Positions 23,990-32,199 are shown, numbered from the stretch's first letter. The stretch: 37,622 nt of DNA from Labilithrix sp. (GCA_028287035.1 JAQBQL010000107.1:1-37622); one strand, 5' to 3'. Numbers and translations are program-made. Notes: a model not told the origin generated them from the sequence alone.

Positions 23990-25558
23990 ATGAAGCAGCT
24001 GCGTCGTGCGATGGCCGTCGCTGCAATCGTCGCGAGCGCGGCGGCCACGTCCGCGTGTGCCGCGCCCACGGATTCCGCCGGCGCCGCAGCCCCGGACGAT
24101 GAGTCCGGCTCTGCATCCGACGCAGGAGCGCGCGAGCTCCGGCTCGTCGTGCCCTCCTCCATCACCCTTCCGGCCGATGGTTCCGCGGCTCACCTGGCGA
24201 TTTCCGTGGTTCGCAACGGCCGCAGAGGGCCCATCGGCGTCAAGCTCCTCGGGCTGTCTCCCGATTTGACGCGCACCATGGCGGCATCGATTCCCGAGCG
24301 ATCCAGCGAGATCACCGCGAAGCTCACATCCAGCCGTACGTGCCTTTCGACGAGCGTGAAGGTACGTGTCGAGACCGCCAGCGGCGAGGTCGCGGAGGCG
24401 GTGGTGGGCATCGAAGTCGGCCAGGTCAGCCCTTCCTTCGGCAACGTTGTCGGCTGCCCCGGCTACGTCGAGACGAGCCAGCTGGGCCGCGGTACGCTGG
24501 TCGACGTCGGAGGCGGTCGCTTCCTCATGCTTTCGTCGGGGTGCGAGGTCGGCCGCTACTGGACGGCCGACGCCACGAACGACAAGACCTTCGGCCGCGG
24601 TGGCAAGGTGGCCGTGCCCGGATTGACGACGTGCACGTCGCTCGAGCCTCTCTCGGACGGACGCATGCTCGTCGTGGGCACAGCTAGCGGCACGGGAGGG
24701 CCACGGTTCGTCCGGCTGTCGAGCGAAGGATTGCCCGACGCAAGCTTCGGTCAGGCCGGGGTACTGACCATCGACCCGTCCGTGAGGTGGACGCGCGACC
24801 GGAGCGATCGAATCGTCGTCATGGCGAGCGGTCCGGAGCCCAAGGGCGTGGCCATCGTGAGCCGCTACGACCGTGATGGGCGGCCCGACCCGACGTTCGC
24901 CACGACCGAGCTGAGCACGGTCGACTCGGCGCCGACCCGCCCCCTCGGCCTCGCTGCAAACGAGGACGGAGTCTTCGTCGCCTGGACGTGCCGGGGGCTG
25001 GTGTACAGAGACACGGGCTACGGGGAGGACGGCTCGTGGGTCGTCCTCCACCGCGTACTTCCCGGAGGAGGAATTGACCCGAGCTTCGGAGCGAACGGAG
25101 AGATGGTGCTGCCGCCGTACGCGTCGGGCCCGTTCGCGGGCGCGTCGTATCATTACGATCAGGTGAGCTGGCTGCGCGTTCTGCCCTCGGGTGCTCTCGT
25201 CATGGCGACCGAGGCGACCAATCCCGACTTCCAGGGAACGGCGGGGGCGTTCGCTCGCCTCGAGCGCCCGACCCAGGCTCAGGGCGCGTGGACGACCCGC
25301 CGGCTCTTCGGTGCCCCGGGCGTGATCAAAGGCGTGACCGAGGAAAAGGCCGGGACGTTCCTCGTGTCCTCGTATTCATCCACAGGCTACTTGCTCCGTA
25401 TCGACGCGGCCGGCCAGCTCGTGGTGTACGCGGAGCGCGGCTCGGCGGATGGCGGCGAGCGCGGGCCGAACTGGGTCATCGTTGGCGACGGAACCGCGCT
25501 CATCGGCGCCGGCTCCGACAGCGGCACTGCGACCATCGTGCGGGTCTGGATCCAATGA
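23990..25558 (+). CDS. Delta-60-repeat lipoprotein behind tRNA-Leu
   Basis: The product is 522 residues from ATG 23990, with SD-like GGGGACGG just before it. Extending the frame to 23822 would translate the tRNA, so I reject that. The lipoprotein signal ends at C23 (ATSAC), followed by a Ser/Asp/Ala linker. Residues ~48-145 form an Ig-like beta domain (LRLVVPSSITLPADGSAAHLAISVVRNG is its first half). From ~170 to the end come Delta-60-type repeats, with marks NDKTFGRGGKV (~197), LPDASFGQAGVLT (~248), RPDPTF (~300) and GIDPSFGANGEMVL (~370), predicted to form a beta-propeller on the cell surface. By eye its codon use is somewhat less GC-biased than its neighbours. A degenerate tRNA 3' copy follows 31 bp after the stop, so the gene may be transferred cargo. 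Confidence 0.8.
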   Translation: MKQLRRAMAVAAIVASAAATSACAAPTDSAGAAAPDDESGSASDAGARELRLVVPSSITLPADGSAAHLAISVVRNGRRGPIGVKLLGLSPDLTRTMAASIPERSSEITAKLTSSRTCLSTSVKVRVETASGEVAEAVVGIEVGQVSPSFGNVVGCPGYVETSQLGRGTLVDVGGGRFLMLSSGCEVGRYWTADATNDKTFGRGGKVAVPGLTTCTSLEPLSDGRMLVVGTASGTGGPRFVRLSSEGLPDASFGQAGVLTIDPSVRWTRDRSDRIVVMASGPEPKGVAIVSRYDRDGRPDPTFATTELSTVDSAPTRPLGLAANEDGVFVAWTCRGLVYRDTGYGEDGSWVVLHRVLPGGGIDPSFGANGEMVLPPYASGPFAGASYHYDQVSWLRVLPSGALVMATEATNPDFQGTAGAFARLERPTQAQGAWTTRRLFGAPGVIKGVTEEKAGTFLVSSYSSTGYLLRIDAAGQLVVYAERGSADGGERGPNWVIVGDGTALIGAGSDSGTATIVRVWIQ

Positions 25559-25589
25559 AGGCTCGCGACCGCACGCCGTAGGGCCGAGC

Positions 25590-25614
25590 GGCTCAGGTCC
25601 CTTCGCTCGCACCC
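25590..25614 (+). repeat. attachment-like repeat, degenerate copy of the tRNA-Leu 3' end
   Basis: Twenty of 25 bases match the tRNA-Leu 3' end at 23902-23926, without gaps, including an unbroken GTCCCTTC and TCGCACC. The five differences would disrupt pairing and CCA, so this is not a working tRNA. It lies just after the Delta-60 gene and before the LysR gene stop. Confidence 0.5.
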
Positions 25615-25633
25615 GTCTCCGCCGAGCCGGGGG

Positions 25634-26602
25634 TCACCGCGCCCGCTTGCTCTGCGGTGCGCGCCGCACACGCCCGGTCTTCTCGCTCTTCGCCGCCAGC
25701 TCGCGCATCAGGAGATCGAACTCGAGCGCGACGAAGTCGACCAGCGCGCGCACCCGATTGGGCACGAACCGACCGCTCGGCAGCAGCGCGTGCAGCGGAT
25801 AAGGCTCGGTCTCCCAGTCCTCCAGCACGGGAACGAGCGCGCCGCGGCTGACGTCATGCCGGATGTCGATCTCGGATTTGAGCAGGATTCCGGCACCCGC
25901 GACCGCCCATTCGCGGGCGAGCGAAGCGTCGTCGACGACGCGATCGCCGCGCGCCAGCACGTCCACCCATTCGCCATTCTTTCCGAAGCGCCACACGGCG
26001 TGCGGGCGGTCGCCCCGTGCAAACGTGAGGCAGTTGTGGTCGCCGAGGTCGTGCGGTGACCTGGGCACGCCGCGCCGGCGAAGGTAGTCAGGCGACGCCG
26101 TCAGCCGGGTCCGCGCGAGGGCGAGCCGCCGGGCCACGAGGCCCGAGTCGGCGAGCTCGCCGTAGCGCAGCGCCACGTCGACCTCGTCGCGCACCACGTC
26201 GAGCGCGCGGTCGCCGACCGACAGGTTCATCGTCAGGCCCGGGTGGGCGACGAGGAACTCGTCGAACCACGGCAAGAGCGTGGTGTGGCAGAGATCGGAG
26301 GGCGCCGCGATACGCAGCGTTCCGACGAGCGCGCCGCGATCGGCGGTGACCTGCGACTCCCCCTCCGTCAGCAGATCGAAGGCGCGCGTGGCGTACTCGA
26401 GCAGCGTCTGGCCGGCGGGCGTGAGGCGCATGGCACGCGTGGATCGCTCGAAGAGTCTCGTCCCGAGCTGCGCTTCCACGCGCTTCAGCGTGGCGCTCGC
26501 GGCGGCCGGCGTGACGCCGAGGACGCGAGCCGCCGCGGTCAGGCTTCCGTGCCGTGCCGACTGCACGAGGACGCGGAGGTCCGAGACATTTTCAATCCTC
26601 AT
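25634..26602 (-). CDS. LysR-family transcriptional regulator
   Basis: The product has 322 residues. The N-terminal winged helix-turn-helix spans ~1-62 (LRVLVQSARHGSLTAAARVLGVTPAAASATLKRVEAQLGTRLFERSTRAMRLTPAG), a standard LysR pattern. The substrate-binding domain follows from ~90 (GTLRIAAPSDLCHTTLLPWFDEFLVAHPGLTMNLSV..., EVDVALRYGELADSGLVARRL, typical of the CrgA/DsdC-like subgroup). It ends with a Lys/Arg-rich tail. It is divergent from the GlcG-like gene across 110 bp, so it probably controls that gene and itself. An inverted repeat overlaps its start codon. The effector is unknown. Confidence 0.92.
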   Translation of the reverse strand: MRIENVSDLRVLVQSARHGSLTAAARVLGVTPAAASATLKRVEAQLGTRLFERSTRAMRLTPAGQTLLEYATRAFDLLTEGESQVTADRGALVGTLRIAAPSDLCHTTLLPWFDEFLVAHPGLTMNLSVGDRALDVVRDEVDVALRYGELADSGLVARRLALARTRLTASPDYLRRRGVPRSPHDLGDHNCLTFARGDRPHAVWRFGKNGEWVDVLARGDRVVDDASLAREWAVAGAGILLKSEIDIRHDVSRGALVPVLEDWETEPYPLHALLPSGRFVPNRVRALVDFVALEFDLLMRELAAKSEKTGRVRRAPQSKRAR

Positions 26603-26608
26603 TTGAAA
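26590..26608. promoter_or_regulatory. candidate LysR operator overlapping the regulator's start
   Basis: TTTCAA (26590-26595), 7 bases, TTGAAA (26603-26608) is a perfect 6-bp inverted repeat spanning the lysR start codon (26600-26602). Binding there would block lysR expression. It is not a canonical T-N11-A box, so confidence is low. Confidence 0.35.
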
Positions 26609-26712
26609 CTGATCCTACCGCGCGCCGCCTTATCGCGGGCCGCGCCGCTCCTACGATCCTCCTCGTTGCGGCGCACGAAACACGCCGTTCATTTTGCAGA
26701 GGAGAGACCCGG

Positions 26713-27156
26713 ATGAGCAGCCACGATTCACCGAAGACGATCCCGACGGCCTCGATTGCGTCCGCCGCCGCGCTGGCGCTCCTGGCAGCGGCGCGCGTGG
26801 AAGCGGAAAAGCTGGGCATCGAGGTCGCGACCGCGATCACCGACGCAGGCGGTCACCTGAAAGCGTTCGAGCGAGACGACCAAGTCCCGTTCCTCACGGT
26901 GGACGCCGCGATCGACAAGGCGTGGACGGCAGCGTCGTTCGGAATGGCCACGCACAAGTGGCCGTCGATCCTCGCGAACCCGGAAGTTGCAGGGCTCGCG
27001 CATCGACCGCGGTTCATCGGCGTGGGCGGTGGCGTCCCGATCATCGAAGGTGGCCGGGTGGTCGGCGCGATCGGCATCTCCGGCGGTAACGCCGTCCAGG
27101 ATCAGCAGATCGCCGAGGCCGCACTGAGGAAGGTCGGGTTCGACGTGGTCGCGTGA
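26713..27156 (+). CDS. GlcG/HbpS-family heme-binding-type protein
   Basis: The product is 147 residues from ATG 26713, with strong SD GGAGAG seven bases upstream. It has the single-domain GlcG/HbpS fold (Haem_degrading, PF03928): ASAAALALLAAARVEAEKLGIEVATAITDAGGHLKAFERDD as helix plus strands, DAAIDKAWTAASFGMAT, then FIGVGGGVPIIEGGRVVGAIGISGG...DQQIAEAAL. The G-G-x-P-I and G-A-I-G-I-S-G-G motifs are hallmarks. Members have been linked to heme binding or to small-molecule degradation operons, but most have no proven role. There is no signal peptide, so it is cytoplasmic. It is divergent from a LysR gene, the usual arrangement for a regulated target, and convergent with a GNAT gene 7 bp away. 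Confidence 0.9.
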   Translation: MSSHDSPKTIPTASIASAAALALLAAARVEAEKLGIEVATAITDAGGHLKAFERDDQVPFLTVDAAIDKAWTAASFGMATHKWPSILANPEVAGLAHRPRFIGVGGGVPIIEGGRVVGAIGISGGNAVQDQQIAEAALRKVGFDVVA

Positions 27157-27163
27157 CGACCGG

Positions 27164-27670
27164 TCAGCGCATCACGTAGACGCGCCACGTGCAGCCCTCC
27201 TCGACGACCTCGCGCTCGTAGACGAGCCCGATCTTCTCGAGGACCCTCACCGACGCGAGGTTCTCCGGCATGGCCTTGCCGACGACGCGCTCGCCCGGGA
27301 GGTGGTCACGTGCGTACGCGACGGTGGCGCGGGCCGCCTCGGTGGCGTAGCCGCGGCCCCAGGCGGGCTCGAGCAGCCGGTAGCCGATGTCGTACTCGTC
27401 GCTCTCCGCGACGTGCTTCACCCCGCACCAGCCGATGTTCTCGCCCGTCGCCTTGACCTCCACTGCCCAGCGCCCGAGGGCGCGCGGGTACTGGGGGAAG
27501 ATGCGCGTACGCAGGATCGCGAGCGCGTCGGCCTCCGTGACCAGGGGCGGCTCGCCGGGGATGTAGCGGAGCACGTTCGGATTCGCGGCGAGCGCCACCA
27601 GGCTCACCGCGTCAGCCTCGGTCATCTCGCGCAGCACGAGGCGTTCGGTCTCGAGAATGATCTTCGTCAT
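27164..27670 (-). CDS. GNAT acetyltransferase (RimJ/RimL type) coupled to an ATPase gene
   Basis: The product is 168 residues from ATG 27670. It begins IILETERLVLREMTEADAVSLVALAANPNVLRYI, the RimJ/RimL (Acetyltransf_3) signature. It continues with WAVEVKATGENIGWCGVKH, the DIGYRLLEPAWGRGYATEAARATVAYA block holding the acetyl-CoA loop (W-G-R-G-Y-A), and ENLASVRVLEKIGLVYEREV at the C-terminus. Full length and intact. The substrate could be a protein N-terminus, an amino group on a small molecule or an antibiotic; sequence cannot tell. Its ATG overlaps the stop of the preceding ATPase gene (ATGA), so the two are translated together. Convergent with the GlcG-like gene. Confidence 0.88.
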   Translation of the reverse strand: MTKIILETERLVLREMTEADAVSLVALAANPNVLRYIPGEPPLVTEADALAILRTRIFPQYPRALGRWAVEVKATGENIGWCGVKHVAESDEYDIGYRLLEPAWGRGYATEAARATVAYARDHLPGERVVGKAMPENLASVRVLEKIGLVYEREVVEEGCTWRVYVMR

Positions 27671-28488
27671 CCGTCGCTCCTCCCGGCCTCGCGGGCGTCC
27701 TCGCGCGCGAGGTATGCGTCCGGGTCGTCGAGGAAGGACCGCATGACGCTGACGTGGGGAAGGAGATCGTAGATGACCTCGGCAACGGGCAGCTCGTCGA
27801 AGCTGTAGATGCGGGCGCCGGGGCACGCGAGCAGGATCGGTGAGTGCGTGGCGATGACGAGCTGCGCGCCTGCCGATGCGGCCTTGCGAAGGAGCCTCAG
27901 GACCTCGACCTGGCGTGTCGGCGAGAGCGGCGCCTCCGGCTCGTCGAGGAGGTACAGGCCGCCTGGCTTCAGCTTCGTCGAGAAGAGATCGACGTAGGTC
28001 TCACCGTGCGAGCGGGAGTCGTAACCTGGAAGGTGCTCGGCCGCCTCCACCTCGTCGCTGTGAAGCCCGCCAGGCAGGTTGTCATAGGTGCGGGGCGCCG
28101 CACCCGCGCTCTCGCGCCTCTCGCGATGGTAGCGCGCGTGCGCTCGCGCCATGAAGCGCGCGTGGCCGAAGAAGTCCTCGGCCCGCAAGAAGAAGCCCTG
28201 GCGCGAGCGGGGACGCCACGCGAGGCGGAGCGCACGACCGAGCTCACGCTGCTTCGCAAGCGAGATGTCGTTCGCCAGATCGATGCTGCCGAGCGTCTGC
28301 AGCTCGGCGGCCGACGCCATCGCCTCGAGCAGCGTCGACTTCCCGGAGCCGTTCTCGCCGACCAGGAACGTGATGGGATCGCGGAGATCGAGCTCCGGAA
28401 GGCGCCGGATCGCTGGAACCGAGAATGGGAACGACCGCGCCTGCTCGGGCGTGACCGGCTCGCGTAGCGACACGGACAGTAGCGGCAC
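27667..28488 (-). CDS. COG3910-type single-domain ABC/AAA ATPase
   Basis: The product is 273 residues from a GTG at 28488. It shows FPFSVPAIRRLPELDLRDPITFLVGENGSGKSTLLEAMA with Walker A at 44-51, GFFLRAEDFFGHARF near 100, an ABC-type signature SRSHGETY (~159-164), Walker B GLYLLDEPEAPLSPTRQ (~177-192), and an H-loop VIATHSPILLACPGARIYSFDE with H215. This is the order and wording of the predicted-ATPase family COG3910, related to the SMC/Rad50/OLD nucleotide-binding fold but with only a short insertion instead of a coiled coil. The family role is unknown. It ends in ATGA with the GNAT gene and starts 19 bp after the acidic protein gene, so the three form one operon. Confidence 0.88.
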   Translation of the reverse strand: MPLLSVSLREPVTPEQARSFPFSVPAIRRLPELDLRDPITFLVGENGSGKSTLLEAMASAAELQTLGSIDLANDISLAKQRELGRALRLAWRPRSRQGFFLRAEDFFGHARFMARAHARYHRERRESAGAAPRTYDNLPGGLHSDEVEAAEHLPGYDSRSHGETYVDLFSTKLKPGGLYLLDEPEAPLSPTRQVEVLRLLRKAASAGAQLVIATHSPILLACPGARIYSFDELPVAEVIYDLLPHVSVMRSFLDDPDAYLAREDAREAGRSDG

Positions 28489-28507
28489 GGCCCCCCGACC
28501 GCCCCGG

Positions 28508-29365
28508 CTAGCGCGGGCCGTCGAGGCGACGGAGGAGCTTTGCGAGCTCGAGGCGCGCGGCCTTCACGTCCGCCTCGGGCTTGTTGAGCGCGCGCGCGAC
28601 GACCGCGTCGGGCTCGGGGCCGGAGCGCGCGAGACGCTCGGCATAGGCGCCGATCTCGTCGCTCGCGCCGGACAGGAGCTCGCCCGCCTTTCGACGGGCG
28701 CGCGGGTTCTGCGCGATCTCCGCGAGCGTGCTGCGGATCGCGTCGGGTCGGGCGTCCGAGGTCTCCTGGAGGGGCTCTTCGACCTCCTCCTCGTCCTCGT
28801 CCTCCTCGTCGTCCTCTTCCTCGCCTTCGTCGTCGTCCTCGCTCTTGGCCGCCGCGGCGCCACGCTTCTTCGCGGCGGCGCCGACCTCCTCGTCCTCCGA
28901 CTTCTGCGCGGTCGCGAGGTCCGGGAGGGCCGCGATGCGCTTGAGGAGCGCCTCGGAGGTCTCGAGCTCGGAGCCGGGGTTCTCGGTGAAGACGCAGGCG
29001 CCGAGCTTCCCGACGAGGATGCGCAGGGCGGTCACGAGCGCCGGGTCGAACTCGGGGATGCCGCGATCGATCCGAACCGCGCTCTTGCAGGTGGCGAGAC
29101 GCTCGAGGGCCGCCTCCTCGAAGCGCACCTCGGTCTTGCCGACCTCGTTGAGCGAGTCACGCTCCTCGTCGACGCTCGGGACCGACGACGACGCGGAGAG
29201 GTCCGGCCACACGCCGAGCATGGCGGGCTCGAGCTCGTCGCCCTTCTCGAGATCTTCGGCCACGTCCTCGCCGACGATCTTGCCGAGCGCTTGGTACGCG
29301 GCGGCAACGGCGCGCTCGGCGGCGGCCTTCGTCACGGGCGCGTAGATGAACCAGGATTCTGACAT
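28508..29365 (-). CDS. hypothetical protein with a long acidic tract
   Basis: The product is 285 residues from ATG 29365. The N-terminal half (SWFIYAPVTKAAAERAVAAAYQALGKIVGEDVAEDL...) looks like a folded alpha+beta domain, ending near ~150. A tract at ~165-205 consists almost only of Glu and Asp, preceded by Lys/Ala. The C-terminal ~80 residues are helical (DAIRSTLAEIAQNPRARRKAGELLSGASDEIGAYAERLA...). I do not recognise the family. It has no signal peptide or membrane helix. The acidic run may bind basic proteins or metal ions, but that is a guess. It is the first gene of the operon with the COG3910 ATPase and GNAT. The frame upstream to 29392 is only a few codons and adds nothing. Confidence 0.7.
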   Translation of the reverse strand: MSESWFIYAPVTKAAAERAVAAAYQALGKIVGEDVAEDLEKGDELEPAMLGVWPDLSASSSVPSVDEERDSLNEVGKTEVRFEEAALERLATCKSAVRIDRGIPEFDPALVTALRILVGKLGACVFTENPGSELETSEALLKRIAALPDLATAQKSEDEEVGAAAKKRGAAAAKSEDDDEGEEEDDEEDEDEEEVEEPLQETSDARPDAIRSTLAEIAQNPRARRKAGELLSGASDEIGAYAERLARSGPEPDAVVARALNKPEADVKAARLELAKLLRRLDGPR

Positions 29366-29439
29366 GCGGCGGCCATCGATAGCAGCCCGCACGCCAGGAG
29401 CAAGAGCCGAGCGTCCGTGTTATTCCTCGACGAGCCGCC

Positions 29440-30531
29440 ATGACGCTTCGCTCGCTCTCCTCCTCCTCCTCGCTCTCGTGCTCGGGCTCACGTCGGGCGC
29501 TGTTCGGCGGAGTGTTCGCGCTCGCGCTGCTCACGGGCGTGACCGCCGCACCGGAGGCGCGGGCGCAGGACGCACAAGCCCAGGCGATGGGCCGGTCGCT
29601 CTTCAACGACGGCGTCGCCCTCTTCAACCGCGGCGACTACGAGGGCGCCTGCCCGAAGTTCGAGGCGAGCCTCAAGGCGTACCCGGGCATCGGCACGCGC
29701 GGCAAGCTCGCCGAGTGCTACGAGAAGCTCGGTCGCTACGCGAGCGCCTTCACCGCCTACCGGGAGGTCGCGGCGCTCGCGCAGAAGAGCGGCGACGCGG
29801 CCCGTGAGCAGGTCGCCACCGCGCGCGCCAAGGCGCTCGAGCCGAAGCTCGCCCGCCTCACCATCAGCCTCGCCCCCGGCGTGGACCCGACGGGCATGGT
29901 GATCCGCCGCGGCAACGTCGAGGTCGACCGCAGCAAGCTCGGCACGAGCGAGCCCATCGACGCCGGCGCGCTCGTCGTCGAGGCGACCGCTCCCGGCAAG
30001 AAGCCGTTCAGCGTGCAGCTCACCGCGACCGCCGGTCAGACGAGCAAGGTCGAGATCCAGGCGCTCCAGCCGCTCGAGGGCCGTCCCACCGTGCCGCCGC
30101 CGGTCGCGGTGACGCCGGCGCCCGCCCCGCCGCCCGCCAGCGCCGACGCGCTCGGCACCTACCCGGTCGACACCCACGAGAGCGGCGGGTGGCACACGCC
30201 GGTCGGCCTGACCGTGCTGGGCGCAGGCGTCGTCGCCATCGGCGTCGGCGCGTACTTCGGGCTGACCGCGAAGTCGAAGTACGACGACGCGTTCGACAGC
30301 GGCGCGTGTGACCGCGGGACGAACCAGTGCACCAGCGGCGGACAGAGCGCCGTCGACGACGCCCGCTCCAAGGCCACGGTGTCGACGATCCTCTTCGCGG
30401 CAGGCGGCGCGGCGAGCGTGGCGGGGCTCATCGTCCTCCTCACCGGGCCGTCCTCGAGCCACCACGGCCTGAACCTCGCGCCCACGATGGTGGCGGGCGG
30501 CGGCGGCCTCTCGCTGTCAGGTCGCCTCTGA
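29440..30531 (+). CDS. exported TPR protein with C-terminal paired membrane helices
   Basis: The product has 363 residues. The N-terminus is Ser-rich, then hydrophobic (ALFGGVFALALLTGVTAAPEARAQ), a signal peptide with likely cleavage at A-R-A. TPR-like helices follow at ~45-120 (ALFNRGDYEGACPKFEASLKAYPGIGTRGKLAECYEKLGRYASAFTAYREV). A beta domain resembling PEGA lies at ~130-205 (LTISLAPGVDPTGMVIRRGNVEVDRSKLG). A Pro/Ala linker then leads to two hydrophobic helices (VGLTVLGAGVVAIGVGAYFGLTA; TVSTILFAAGGAASVAGLIVLL) flanking a small loop with two Cys (GACDRGTNQC). This architecture is widespread in myxobacteria, often near Ser/Thr kinases, and is of unknown function. Divergent from the acidic-protein gene. 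Confidence 0.82.
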   Translation: MTLRSLSSSSSLSCSGSRRALFGGVFALALLTGVTAAPEARAQDAQAQAMGRSLFNDGVALFNRGDYEGACPKFEASLKAYPGIGTRGKLAECYEKLGRYASAFTAYREVAALAQKSGDAAREQVATARAKALEPKLARLTISLAPGVDPTGMVIRRGNVEVDRSKLGTSEPIDAGALVVEATAPGKKPFSVQLTATAGQTSKVEIQALQPLEGRPTVPPPVAVTPAPAPPPASADALGTYPVDTHESGGWHTPVGLTVLGAGVVAIGVGAYFGLTAKSKYDDAFDSGACDRGTNQCTSGGQSAVDDARSKATVSTILFAAGGAASVAGLIVLLTGPSSSHHGLNLAPTMVAGGGGLSLSGRL

Positions 30532-30555
30532 CCGGCGCCCCGCGCGCGGCCGGCG

Positions 30556-32199
30556 TCACTGCCAGAGTCGATAGACGACGCCGCCCGAGGTGCTGCGGTT
30601 ACCGGCGACGAGGATGCGGCCGTCGTTCTGGACGGCGGCGGCGAAGAGCGTGACGTCGACGCCGTTCGCGGCGCCGCCCGACTCGAGGACCGCAACGCCT
30701 GCGGTTCCGAAGGTCGTGTCGCGGACGCCGGTGTCGTTGATGCGCTCGACGCGCGCCTCGCCATTGGCGACGGCGGTGTGCCCGGCTGCGATGAAGCGCT
30801 TGTCGTCCTGCGCGGCGGCCGCGAAGAACCCCGCCCCGGGAGCCACGGCGAGCGCGCGCGAGAAGATGGCCGCGCCGTTCACGCCGGCGCTGCCCGCCGT
30901 GTAGGCCGCAGCCCCGCTCGCCGTGCCGACCAGCGCGAACGACGTGCCGAGCCGCGCGAAGCCGTTCGCGCTGTACGTGTTACCGAAGGTCGCGGTGCCG
31001 GCCGTCCCGAACGTGGCGTCCGGCGCTCCGGCGGCGGTGCGCTTGACGAGCAGGTACGAGGCGGGATCGCCGAGCGCGCTCCCGCCGGCGATGACGGCGC
31101 CGCTCGGCTCGACGCTGACGCCGACGAGCCGCGACGTGGGGACCACCACGGTTGCGCCGGCGTTGAACGCCGGGTCGCGGCTGCCGTTCGCCTTGAGGCG
31201 CACGATGATGCCGTCGTCGGTGACGGCGGCGGTATGGCGCGAGCCGACGACCACCACGGATCCGTCGGCCTGCACGGCCAGGCCGAGGCCCGTCGATCCG
31301 AGCGCCGACTCCGTGGCAGGCAGCCGGAAGAACCCTGCGGTGCCGAAGGTGCCGTCGACCGCGCCGGTCGCAAGGAGACGGACGACCGTGAGCTGGCCCG
31401 GCGCTGCCGGCATCGGCGGAGCGGTGCCCACGCAGAGGATCTTGCCGGCCGCGTCGACGGCAAGCGCATGCAGCTCACCGTTCGCGGGCAGCGCGACCGT
31501 GCTCGCGGCGGCGAAGGGCCCCTCGGCGCCGCCCCCGATCGCGTACCGGCGAAGGACCCAACCGTCGAGGGCGCCCGCGGTCGCGCCGCCGGCGCCGCCC
31601 GCCAGGATCCGGCCGTCCGCGGCGAGCGCCAGCGCATAGAACGTGGTGGCGACGCCGGGCGCCTGGTCGCTCACGAACCCGTCCGTGTCGAACGTCGTAT
31701 CGGGCGTCCCTGCCGGATCGGCCACGGTGAGCGCGACCGGCGCGGAGGGCAGCGAGGTTCCGTCCGCGAGGAGGTCCACGGACTTCGGTCCGAGGGCCGC
31801 AGCCGCCGTCGCCTTCAGGGTGATCGTCCCGGAGCTCGCCGGGGCATTCAGGGTGGCGGTCGTCGCGGTGACGCCCGCGGGCAGGTTCGCGAGCCGCAGG
31901 GTGACGGTGCCGGTGACGTCGGCGCCGCGCTGGATGCCGACGGTCACCTCTGCGTTGCCGCCGCGGCGGAGGAGGATCGATGACGGCGTGGCCGTGAGGC
32001 GCGAGGCGGCCGCGTCGCTACCGATGACCGAACCGTCGGAGTCGACGATAGCCCCGTCCGCCGTGACGATCGCGCCGTCGGGCAGCGTCTCGTCGGTCTT
32101 CAGGGTGGTGTCGTCGAACCCGAGCACCGCCGCACAGCCGGCGCTGCTCGCGAGGGCGACGAGGAAGAAGAAGACCGCGCGGGATCGCATCACGCTCAT
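30556..32199 (-). CDS. second Delta-60-repeat lipoprotein
   Basis: The product is 547 residues from ATG 32199; an in-frame ATG three codons later is also possible. The signal with FFFLVALASSAGC gives lipid-anchor C22. A linker of Asp/Ala/Thr is followed by an Ig-like domain at ~65-165 (ASRLTATPSSILLRRGGNAEVTVGIQRG is the start). From ~170 there are at least five Delta-60 marks: PDTTFDTDGFV, VDGTFGTAGFFRL, RDPAFNAGATVVV, PDATFGTAGTATFG and RDTTFGTAGVAVL. Each is followed by beta-rich stretches with A-x-x-x-D-G-x-I-x-V-x-G, as in this family, giving a probable propeller. The order of domains copies the gene at 23990, so the two are paralogues. Probable cell-surface protein. Divergent from pyrC, convergent with the TPR gene. 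Confidence 0.85.
   Translation of the reverse strand: MSVMRSRAVFFFLVALASSAGCAAVLGFDDTTLKTDETLPDGAIVTADGAIVDSDGSVIGSDAAASRLTATPSSILLRRGGNAEVTVGIQRGADVTGTVTLRLANLPAGVTATTATLNAPASSGTITLKATAAAALGPKSVDLLADGTSLPSAPVALTVADPAGTPDTTFDTDGFVSDQAPGVATTFYALALAADGRILAGGAGGATAGALDGWVLRRYAIGGGAEGPFAAASTVALPANGELHALAVDAAGKILCVGTAPPMPAAPGQLTVVRLLATGAVDGTFGTAGFFRLPATESALGSTGLGLAVQADGSVVVVGSRHTAAVTDDGIIVRLKANGSRDPAFNAGATVVVPTSRLVGVSVEPSGAVIAGGSALGDPASYLLVKRTAAGAPDATFGTAGTATFGNTYSANGFARLGTSFALVGTASGAAAYTAGSAGVNGAAIFSRALAVAPGAGFFAAAAQDDKRFIAAGHTAVANGEARVERINDTGVRDTTFGTAGVAVLESGGAANGVDVTLFAAAVQNDGRILVAGNRSTSGGVVYRLWQ

Noticed and set aside
28760..28850. CCTC-rich repeat as a non-coding satellite
   Set aside because: It encodes the Glu/Asp tract of the acidic protein in frame on the minus strand.
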